A stretch of DNA of 64,000 nt from Shewanella sp. CG12_big_fil_rev_8_21_14_0_65_47_15 (GTDB lineage Bacteria; Pseudomonadota; Gammaproteobacteria; Enterobacterales; Shewanellaceae): the NCBI RefSeq assembly GCF_002783505.1, contig NZ_PFGL01000051.1, positions 1 to 64,000 of the forward strand, read 5' to 3'. Each line of letters opens with the position of its first letter. The first letter of the stretch is position 1. The notes beneath the pieces are model-generated. The model was not told the DNA's origin. It saw only the letters and a list, made by a program, of their open reading frames with translations, and did not search any database. Both the position numbers and the translations under genes were made by a program. Of this stretch, positions 18,423-24,443 are shown piece by piece.

Positions 18423-19127
18423 TTAGGACTGGCTCAGTAACTTAAAGAAATTATCCCGTCTAACCGAGAGTTCTAACTCGGCCGTAACATTCGGCGTCAA
18501 AATGGCTAAGTCGTAAGGGGGCGCTAGACGGATGCCGATATTGAGACGATTGTTCTGGTAGGGGCCTATGATGGAATGAATCATCCCTGATGCCCGCTTG
18601 GTACCGGCTTGCAGCACTACCGTTTGGCCAGGTTTAAAACGTTGTGGATCCGCTTCGATTAGCCAGAAAAAGTAAATATTTTCGGGATTGTGCCGCAGGA
18701 TTTTGGCGAGTGGTTGAAATGCGGGCACTGCAGTTCCCGCGGTGATGTTAGCAAAATAGTAGCCCGCCTCGGGGCTGAGGAGTACGTCAATTTCCTCGAC
18801 TCGGCTGTCGGCTTTGAAAATCCGCACCTGACTAACGGCTTGTTTCGCATTAACTGCACTACCATCTAAGAGCAAATGCCTATCTAAGGTAAGGGGGATT
18901 GGGGACACTAAGGGCAGGTAATTGGAGTCATGAACTGTGAGTTCATACTTTTGGGTGCTGACTAAGGGGTAGGAGATCACTAAGGCAAAAAATAGCCCTA
19001 AGGCGGCGACGAGTATGACCAAAGAGCGATTGAGCGCCAAGGGCTGCTCAATCACAGAATCTCCAAACTCTTGGGATTGATATTGATGTTTTAAGGCTTC
19101 CTTACGGAACAGCTTTAAATAAGACAT
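18423..19127 (-). CDS. short HlyD-like adaptor for the C39 exporter
   Basis: A 234-residue protein with one N-terminal membrane anchor (LVILVAALGLFFALVISYPLV, about residues 35-55) and a beta-rich periplasmic part ending in a HlyD-like barrel (RFKPGQTVVLQAGTKRASGMI). It lacks the long coiled-coil hairpin normally needed to reach an outer-membrane channel, and is about half the usual length. Its place between the maturase and the C39 exporter, with only two bases on either side, marks it as the adaptor of that exporter. Either another protein supplies the reach to the outer membrane or the product is released to the periplasm and handed to the MacAB-like pump (inference). Confidence 0.82.
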   Translation of the reverse strand: MSYLKLFRKEALKHQYQSQEFGDSVIEQPLALNRSLVILVAALGLFFALVISYPLVSTQKYELTVHDSNYLPLVSPIPLTLDRHLLLDGSAVNAKQAVSQVRIFKADSRVEEIDVLLSPEAGYYFANITAGTAVPAFQPLAKILRHNPENIYFFWLIEADPQRFKPGQTVVLQAGTKRASGMIHSIIGPYQNNRLNIGIRLAPPYDLAILTPNVTAELELSVRRDNFFKLLSQS

Positions 19128-19129
19128 GT

Positions 19130-20155
19130 TTAGGCCACTTCAATAATGGCAATATCGCGCGAATATTCGGGCTTGAGTTGCTTTTGTGCCTCCATGTAGC
19201 TGTGGGGGCAAGCCATTTTCCACGTATCTAAGCCAACAAACCCTTGGATCCAAGTGCTAAATACTTGGTTATTCACTTCTAAACTGCCATCTGGATTGAT
19301 TTTCCCTATCACGTTGCCAGCATCTTGTAGGGCGACGGTACACTTGTTCAGGGCTCCATTCGCTCTGATGGCGAGGGAATTGGGCTTAGCCGCGTAGCAG
19401 ATATAATGTTTATCATTGGGCTTGGGATAATATTTTTGCTGTAATTGCGCCGCAACTTGCCGTGGTTTACCCGCATCGAGTAAAGGTTGGAGTTGGCTTT
19501 GGTTATTGCCTCCAAGATCTTCAATGGCTTTAAAGAAGAGGCTGAAACGTGGATCTTGGGCGAGTTCGAGTGTAAAGAGATCGCAGAATTCAAGTACACT
19601 TTGTTGGTTAAAGGCGGTGACGTGTATGCGTAGGGTGATGTGGAAATCTAAGTCGGTTGCGGCGGCGGCGAGTAAGCGTTCCCATATTTTGTCGAAGCTG
19701 CCACGACCACTGCGGGTTAATCGGGTTGTGTCATGGTGATCTTTCGCGCCATCAATAGAAATTTGAAATCTATTTTGTTTGAGTGCGACTAAGGTGGTTA
19801 ATGTTTTCACATCCAGCAAGGAACCATTAGTGGTGATATCACCTAACAATTGGCAGTCATATTGTTGTGCTAAGTCGTAGGCAAATTGTGCAATATCGAA
19901 GACAATTTTTTTAGCAACTAAGGGCTCGCCACCAAACCAGCTTAAGTTCAAGTGCTTTAAGTGGGGGATTTTTTTAGATAAGAATGCTTTAGTTGCATCG
20001 ATTAACCATGGTTGCATATTTCCTATGGCAAAATCTTCATAGCAATAAACACATCTGAAATTGCATTCCTCCGTTGGAAATAATATTAAATGAAAAATAT
20101 CGGGCATGAGTGATGCCTTTAATTCTTTTTTACTAAAACCATTAATATTATTCAT
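19130..20155 (-). CDS. radical SAM/SPASM-like RiPP maturase
   Basis: A 341-residue radical SAM enzyme. C31-x3-C35-x2-C38 (CNFRCVYCYE) ligates the SAM 4Fe-4S cluster, and GGEP at 75-78 binds SAM. The C-terminal region carries C253 (YICYAAKPNS), C272 (NKCTVAL) and C316 (KMACPHS), the reduced SPASM/twitch pattern found in peptide-modifying enzymes of Gram-negative radical SAM RiPP systems. It should install a radical-made crosslink (C-C cyclophane or thioether) in one or both precursors; the linkage cannot be read from sequence. It lies 103 bases after the 57-residue precursor, behind two hairpins, and two bases before the adaptor gene. Confidence 0.92.
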   Translation of the reverse strand: MNNINGFSKKELKASLMPDIFHLILFPTEECNFRCVYCYEDFAIGNMQPWLIDATKAFLSKKIPHLKHLNLSWFGGEPLVAKKIVFDIAQFAYDLAQQYDCQLLGDITTNGSLLDVKTLTTLVALKQNRFQISIDGAKDHHDTTRLTRSGRGSFDKIWERLLAAAATDLDFHITLRIHVTAFNQQSVLEFCDLFTLELAQDPRFSLFFKAIEDLGGNNQSQLQPLLDAGKPRQVAAQLQQKYYPKPNDKHYICYAAKPNSLAIRANGALNKCTVALQDAGNVIGKINPDGSLEVNNQVFSTWIQGFVGLDTWKMACPHSYMEAQKQLKPEYSRDIAIIEVA

Positions 20156-20175
20156 AGGAGTTCCATTATTGATGT

Positions 20176-20248
20176 AAAGCCCGAAGGTCGGGCTTTGATG
20201 ATCTAAATATTTTTAATGAGTCTGGTGGAAGTTGATAACTACACCAGA
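20176..20248 (-). terminator. tandem hairpins between precursor and maturase (probable partial terminator)
   Basis: Two inverted repeats fill the gap between the 57-residue precursor and the radical SAM gene. TCTGGTG/CACCAGA (20221-20227 and 20242-20248) comes first in minus sense, followed by AT-rich DNA. The perfect 9-bp hairpin AAAGCCCGA/TCGGGCTTT (20176-20196), with a three-base loop and a short T-run, comes second. Such attenuating hairpins are common after RiPP precursor genes and let the precursor be made in excess over its enzyme. The length of read-through is not known. Confidence 0.65.
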
Positions 20249-20258
20249 CCCTAAAATA

Positions 20259-20432
20259 TTATTGTTGAGCTTGTTTGCCACAACCGAAGTTAATAACAAT
20301 GTCTTCTTCTTCTGTATCTTCTGGATTGGTACCACCAGCAATCAAGTCTTGCAGCTCAACACTGACATCTAAATCGCCATTTGAGTTTAGTTTGATTTCT
20401 TCAGCCTTGATGTTTTCTAATTTTTTAGACAT
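20259..20432 (-). CDS. double-glycine RiPP precursor 1 (57 residues, NFGCGK core)
   Basis: A small gene read directly from the DNA. The product has 57 residues, starting MSKKLENIKAEE and with a leader ending VELQDLIAGG (Gly33-Gly34), the cut-site type used by C39 exporters. The predicted core is 23 residues (35-57): an acidic first half (PEDTEEED) followed by IVINFGCGKQAQQ. The core has a single Cys (C51), an Asn three residues before it (N48-F-G-C51) and one aromatic residue (F49). GGAG lies nine bases ahead of the ATG. It sits immediately upstream of the radical SAM gene and is its most likely substrate. Possible products include a thioether from Cys to a backbone or side-chain carbon, or a cyclophane on Phe. 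Confidence 0.88.
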   Translation of the reverse strand: MSKKLENIKAEEIKLNSNGDLDVSVELQDLIAGGTNPEDTEEEDIVINFGCGKQAQQ

Positions 20433-20540
20433 TTTGTATCTCCATTTAGTAATGATTTGTTCTTAATGAACGCATTCATTATTGAGGTAATTTATGTCAT
20501 TCGTCAGCTGTCAGATATCACAGGTTTGCTATTTTTTATA

Positions 20541-20711
20541 TCAAGATTCGGCATATCTATTATCTTGATCTTCTAGTTCACAGAGAAAGCTTTCTGCATC
20601 GATAAAACCACCAACAATATCATCTAGCTCGGTAAGGGAGGTGATTTCAATAAATCCCTCAATCGTTTTGATCGCCTTAATGGGCTCATTTTTCTTGATG
20701 GGTTCAAACAT
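20541..20711 (-). CDS. double-glycine RiPP precursor 2 (56 residues)
   Basis: A second small gene read from the DNA, 56 residues long. Its leader ends SLTELDDIVGG, which matches the canonical double-glycine consensus well (Glu at -8, Leu at -7, Ile at -4, Gly-Gly at -2/-1). The predicted core (residues 36-56) is strongly acidic, starts FIDAESFLCELED and has a single Cys (C44). GGAGAG precedes the ATG at good spacing. The core shares no obvious alignment with precursor 1 beyond acidity and one Cys, so the locus may make two different peptides or a two-peptide product. It lies 108 bases upstream of precursor 1. Confidence 0.85.
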   Translation of the reverse strand: MFEPIKKNEPIKAIKTIEGFIEITSLTELDDIVGGFIDAESFLCELEDQDNRYAES

Positions 20712-20757
20712 GGTGACTCTCCATTATGCATCGTGGCACAAACGCCTAGTTTTGTAG

Positions 20758-20783
20758 GTTATCGATGAAAATATAGCGATAAC
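20758..20783. promoter_or_regulatory. inverted repeat ahead of precursor 2, possible operator
   Basis: Arms GTTATCG (20758-20764) and CGATAAC (20777-20783) flank an AT-rich 12-base spacer, 47 bases upstream of the precursor 2 start and just after the LuxR-type gene. A regulator of the cluster might bind here to drive the structural genes. The assignment rests on symmetry and position alone. Confidence 0.4.
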
Positions 20784-20820
20784 TTTTATGTGACTTTTTT
20801 GTTTTTATTGTGACTAAATG

Positions 20821-21468
20821 CTAAATCAAACCTAAAATCATGCATTTAGATATAGCTTGCTGTCGATTGACGCTTTCGGTCTTTTCAATGCAATTAGCTA
20901 GGTGGAAATTGACAGTGCGTTCCGATATTTTGAGGATCTGACTCATTTCCCAGGATGTCTTACCTTCTGCGGCCCAATTCAGACATTCCTTTTCTCGTTT
21001 GGTTAACTGAATATGGCGTGTGGTTGATGAGTCACAGCGTTTATATGCAGCATAGATATAGGTTGATAGTATTTGCCAATACCAGCTTATTTTTTCGATA
21101 ATATTGATATTAGTCATATCTTCATTAATACCGAGCATAATGCTGGCTGCGTCTAAACCTAAAGTTTTAATGGGGATGATTATGGTATTTAGTGGCACGC
21201 CCTGTGCAGCCAGATGTTCATCTTGGCCCGCATACCATTGGGGTCGATAGTGTTGTAAGTGATAACGCTTAATATCAAACTCTCCCAGCTGATGAGTTAA
21301 AGAGAGTGGTATATTCCCAACATATTTGACATCAAGAGATTTAATTAACAGACAGGACCAAGCATAGGGGGCATGCTTGGTCATGCTGGCTAGAGAGTCC
21401 CTAAGTTCGTCAATAGAATTTAGGGCCTCTAGCAAACGTATGGATTGCTCAATCCGCATGATGAACAT
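20821..21468 (-). CDS. LuxR-type transcriptional regulator of the RiPP cluster
   Basis: A 215-residue regulator. The C-terminal 60 residues form a LuxR/GerE helix-turn-helix (LTKREKECLNWAAEGKTSW and EMSQILKISERTVNFHLANC). The N-terminal 145 residues have the length and order of a LuxR autoinducer-binding domain (HYRPQWYAGQDEHLAAQG, then VPLNTIIIPI), but the ligand residues cannot be confirmed. There is no luxI-like gene in the window, so if it binds a ligand it would be a solo. Its start overlaps the end of the small secreted-peptide gene, and ATG codons at 21468 and 21459 are both possible. It lies directly ahead of the two precursors and probably controls them. Confidence 0.85.
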   Translation of the reverse strand: MFIMRIEQSIRLLEALNSIDELRDSLASMTKHAPYAWSCLLIKSLDVKYVGNIPLSLTHQLGEFDIKRYHLQHYRPQWYAGQDEHLAAQGVPLNTIIIPIKTLGLDAASIMLGINEDMTNINIIEKISWYWQILSTYIYAAYKRCDSSTTRHIQLTKREKECLNWAAEGKTSWEMSQILKISERTVNFHLANCIEKTESVNRQQAISKCMILGLI

Positions 21469-21640
21469 CTAAGGTTACAGCTTGAATCCCCCCAGCGGTA
21501 TCCTCTTTCAAGGGGTCTTTACAAAGAGGTCCTAAACAGAGGATATCCACTAAAGGATCATTATCATCGATAGCAAAGCTTGGGTGGCTATATGCAATCA
21601 GGAGCGAGAGTAAGATAGTGCTAAGGTTAAGTTTCGACAT
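21449..21640 (-). CDS. small secreted peptide overlapping the LuxR-type gene
   Basis: A 63-residue product with a Sec signal peptide (about residues 1-23, LSTILLSLLIAYSHPSFA). The predicted exported part is about 40 residues: acidic, with a C-x4-C pair (DILCLGPLCKD) and an internal Gly-Gly near the C-terminus. The gene overlaps the LuxR-type regulator gene by up to 20 bases in another frame, which suggests translational coupling. It is not a typical C39 substrate because it has its own Sec signal. It could be a periplasmic signal, an immunity factor or a third product; I do not recognise it. Confidence 0.6.
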   Translation of the reverse strand: MSKLNLSTILLSLLIAYSHPSFAIDDNDPLVDILCLGPLCKDPLKEDTAGGIQAVTLDVHHAD

Positions 21641-21732
21641 AATAAATTTTCATCTTTAAGTGTGGGTGGTATGAAAATTTATAGCGGTTAACTTGAGCAA
21701 TAGCCGTACTTAAAATAATACTTTTTTGTGGC

Positions 21733-23880
21733 TTATTTGTTATCTAGTTGTGCAAGGTTGATTTCTTCTATGTTGGCATTTTTAACTTGGGTTGAAAGAT
21801 ACAGCACTCTTTCCCCCGAGGCGCTGACAGAGACTCTAGGATACAGCTTCAAAAAACGCTCTTGATTCACCTGGTAATGCCTATCGTCGAGATCCAATTG
21901 ATGCAGGTAAGTATAGTGGTAATCGAAGCTGGTCCAGATGATCTTGTTGTTGCGGGTATACCAACGATTAAAATGGGTATAGTCGATACTTTGGCCGAGC
22001 TCCTCAGGTTGAGAATGGAGATCGTGAAGGAGATAAAGCTCACCCTGCGCGTTGGCGATGACATAACCTTGGTCTAATGTGCGTATTGCACGGTAGCCCG
22101 TGAGTAAGGTCTGTGAAGTTAAGGTCAGTAAATCGAGTTCTTCAATTTCCCATTGGTTGGCGATACGCTGTCCAAACAGAATATGTCTACCATCCTGGGT
22201 AAATATCGCATCGCTGATCAGCTGATGGGAGCGAGTGAGATAGCTTATCTCACCTGTCATGGGCGTGACTGCGATGAGTTGGCCCTCAACCTTGAGTAAT
22301 AGTATGCCATCGGGTGATTCATCGAGTATTTCAATCGCTTTATCTGTTTGAAATACTGTGTGTTGTTTACCTTTATGGTCAAAACGAGCGAGGGAATAGA
22401 TATTATCTTGGAGCAAAGTGATCCATTTTTGTTCGGCATGAGTTGAATAAAACATTGAACTGACAGCATTCTCAACCTGAATGAGCTTGGCCGATGCGGG
22501 AGTAAGATCGATATCCTGCTCAACATAATGGCGGCTCGCTCTGGCCTGAGTACTTTTTAGCAGTAGAAGATCGTCCCCATTGACTATTGTTAGTGCGGTG
22601 ATAAGCCCTTCTTTGTTGGCTAATAATCGCGTTTTTTGTTGTGTGCCGATCTCCACTTGTTCTATAGCATATTGATCGAGCACTATTAACTGATGGTTAT
22701 CACGCCAAGCTATGCTGTCGACGGTTTCAGGTAAGTGCATTTCAGTGACTAATTGGTTTGTGACAATATCGACAATGAGTAACTGGTGCTGCTCCGCATT
22801 GACTTTTGCTAGGGCCAGTAAATGTTTGTTCGGAGATAGACTCGCTTGGTAATAGTTTTCATCACTGCTGCTCACAGTTGCCAATCGATTCAGCACGCGG
22901 GTGTGAATATTCAAGGTGAAATACATGGCTGCGGCATCTTTATTCGTTTGAATATTCACTAATAGCTCATCATCCGATGGACCACTCTTGATATCGATAA
23001 TCGCGTAAACTCCCGAGAGCAGTGTGATAGGCGCTTGGTCTTGGGTCGTATCTAGTGTTTGTAAAAAGAGGGTCGAGTTACCCAGTTCCGCATTGCTATA
23101 GGCGATAGTGTTGTTGTTTACAAAAGCCACTAAGAGTGCATTTTTAACGGTTTGAGTCGCTTGTTTAATTTGGTTGGTTTGGTTATCGAGCAGATAAACT
23201 TGACGGTCTTGTTCGACGGATGTTCTTCCGGTGAAGACGATGTAGCGGCCGTCACTCGATGCCGATAAAGAGATTTTTTCACCCGGAAAATTCGAGAGTA
23301 ACCGACTTTGAGCTTGCTCATTGGCGTGGGTAAAGTGCTTTAACCCTAATATTGGGGGATTACTTAAGCTAAATATAAGAATGAATACCATGAGCATCAA
23401 TAGCATGCTACCCAGATGGAATTTAAGTTTTGGATATTTTTGTGGGCTAACCTCGGCGGCGTATCCACCACTGACATTGAGTAATTGCTGATCTAGGGGG
23501 TCATTTAATGGACTAAATGTATAGGGGGTCTCGCCAATATCCTCGGCAATCTGTGGGGTTTCTTCGGTAGTACAAATTAATTTATAACCTTTTTTGGATA
23601 CAGATTTAATGTATCTAGCCTGGGTGAGATCAGTATCGCCCAGTAATGCGCGGAGTTTTTTAATTGTGCCGCGTACCGCGGTATCGGATACCACTCTGTC
23701 ACGCCATACTTCTTGGTGTAGCTCCTCCATGCCAACATAGCGTTCCCTATGTTGATACAGATAGATCAAGAGTTCGATAACCTTAGGCTCTGCGGCTAAT
23801 TCTGCTTGCCCTAGATAGAGTATGGATTGCTGTAAATCAAAGGAGAACTCGCCTATTTTGATCAGTGGTGTCGTCGGCAC
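21733..23880 (-). CDS. CadC/ToxR-like membrane-bound transcriptional regulator
   Basis: A 715-residue one-component regulator. The N-terminal winged helix (about residues 8-105: EEL-HQEVWRDRVVSDTAVRG, YIKSVSKKGYKL) is of the OmpR/CadC type. A single membrane helix follows (about 160-180, MLLMLMVFILIFSL). A periplasmic part of over 500 residues consists of repeated beta-strands resembling a TolB/WD-like propeller (SASSDGRYIVFTGR, SPNKHLLALAKV, TQDGRHILFGQR). Such proteins sense periplasmic signals and bind DNA from the membrane. It is the first gene of the minus-strand island and likely regulates it, perhaps in response to the exported product (inference). Confidence 0.88.
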   Translation of the reverse strand: MPTTPLIKIGEFSFDLQQSILYLGQAELAAEPKVIELLIYLYQHRERYVGMEELHQEVWRDRVVSDTAVRGTIKKLRALLGDTDLTQARYIKSVSKKGYKLICTTEETPQIAEDIGETPYTFSPLNDPLDQQLLNVSGGYAAEVSPQKYPKLKFHLGSMLLMLMVFILIFSLSNPPILGLKHFTHANEQAQSRLLSNFPGEKISLSASSDGRYIVFTGRTSVEQDRQVYLLDNQTNQIKQATQTVKNALLVAFVNNNTIAYSNAELGNSTLFLQTLDTTQDQAPITLLSGVYAIIDIKSGPSDDELLVNIQTNKDAAAMYFTLNIHTRVLNRLATVSSSDENYYQASLSPNKHLLALAKVNAEQHQLLIVDIVTNQLVTEMHLPETVDSIAWRDNHQLIVLDQYAIEQVEIGTQQKTRLLANKEGLITALTIVNGDDLLLLKSTQARASRHYVEQDIDLTPASAKLIQVENAVSSMFYSTHAEQKWITLLQDNIYSLARFDHKGKQHTVFQTDKAIEILDESPDGILLLKVEGQLIAVTPMTGEISYLTRSHQLISDAIFTQDGRHILFGQRIANQWEIEELDLLTLTSQTLLTGYRAIRTLDQGYVIANAQGELYLLHDLHSQPEELGQSIDYTHFNRWYTRNNKIIWTSFDYHYTYLHQLDLDDRHYQVNQERFLKLYPRVSVSASGERVLYLSTQVKNANIEEINLAQLDNK

Positions 23881-23979
23881 TTTTCATTCCCTGAACGTGG
23901 CTTTTATGTTGTTATTAATTTGTAACCAATCTAGTTAGGCTATCTTAGGGGGTTCTAAAGAATATATCTATTAAATATC

Positions 23980-24009
23980 AACCTCAAAGCACCGTAGTGC
24001 TTTGAGGTT
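23980..24009 (-). terminator. hairpin terminator after ridA
   Basis: A perfect 13-bp stem (AACCTCAAAGCAC/GTGCTTTGAGGTT) with loop CGTA lies 25 bases beyond the ridA stop. The following minus-strand DNA is AT-rich. It separates the spoT operon from the RiPP island. Confidence 0.75.
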
Positions 24010-24034
24010 AGGTCGAAGACTATATAAATGGTCT

Positions 24035-24418
24035 TTACAGCTCCATTACCCCGTCCATTTCAACTTGAGAAGCCTTCGGCAATTGCTTCACGCCGATAGC
24101 GGCGCGGGCAGGGTAGGGCTGGCTGAAGTAGCGGCTCATGATCTCATTCACTTTGGCAAAGTGGCTTAAATCTGTCAGGAAGATATTGAGCTTAACGATA
24201 TCGTTGATCGAACCACCGGCAGCGGTACAAACGGCAGTTAAGTTTTCAAATACTTGCACAACCTGCGCCTCAAAATCATCGCTCACAATTTGCATAGTGC
24301 TTGGCACCAGCGGAATTTGGCCGGATAAATACACTGTATTGCCTACTTTAACGGCCTGTGAATAGGTGCCGATGGCCGCAGGGGCATTTTCGGTCGCTAT
24401 GATAATTTTTTCTGCCAT
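24035..24418 (-). CDS. ridA: RidA family enamine/imine deaminase
   Basis: A 127-residue Rid-family protein. It carries the N-terminal [22 protein letters not shown] motif region, the [14 protein letters not shown] segment with the conserved active-site Arg, and the C-terminal VEMDGVMEL. RidA hydrolyses reactive enamines or imines released by PLP enzymes such as threonine dehydratase. It lies 25 bases after spoT on the same strand, an arrangement common in gammaproteobacteria. Confidence 0.93.
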   Translation of the reverse strand: MAEKIIIATENAPAAIGTYSQAVKVGNTVYLSGQIPLVPSTMQIVSDDFEAQVVQVFENLTAVCTAAGGSINDIVKLNIFLTDLSHFAKVNEIMSRYFSQPYPARAAIGVKQLPKASQVEMDGVMEL

Positions 24419-24443
24419 GACGCTCTCTCTAATATTGAGTTAA

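Noticed and set aside
21449-21640. Gly-Gly in the small secreted peptide as a C39 cut site
   Set aside because: The peptide has its own Sec signal and the Gly-Gly lies near the C-terminus without the usual leader pattern.
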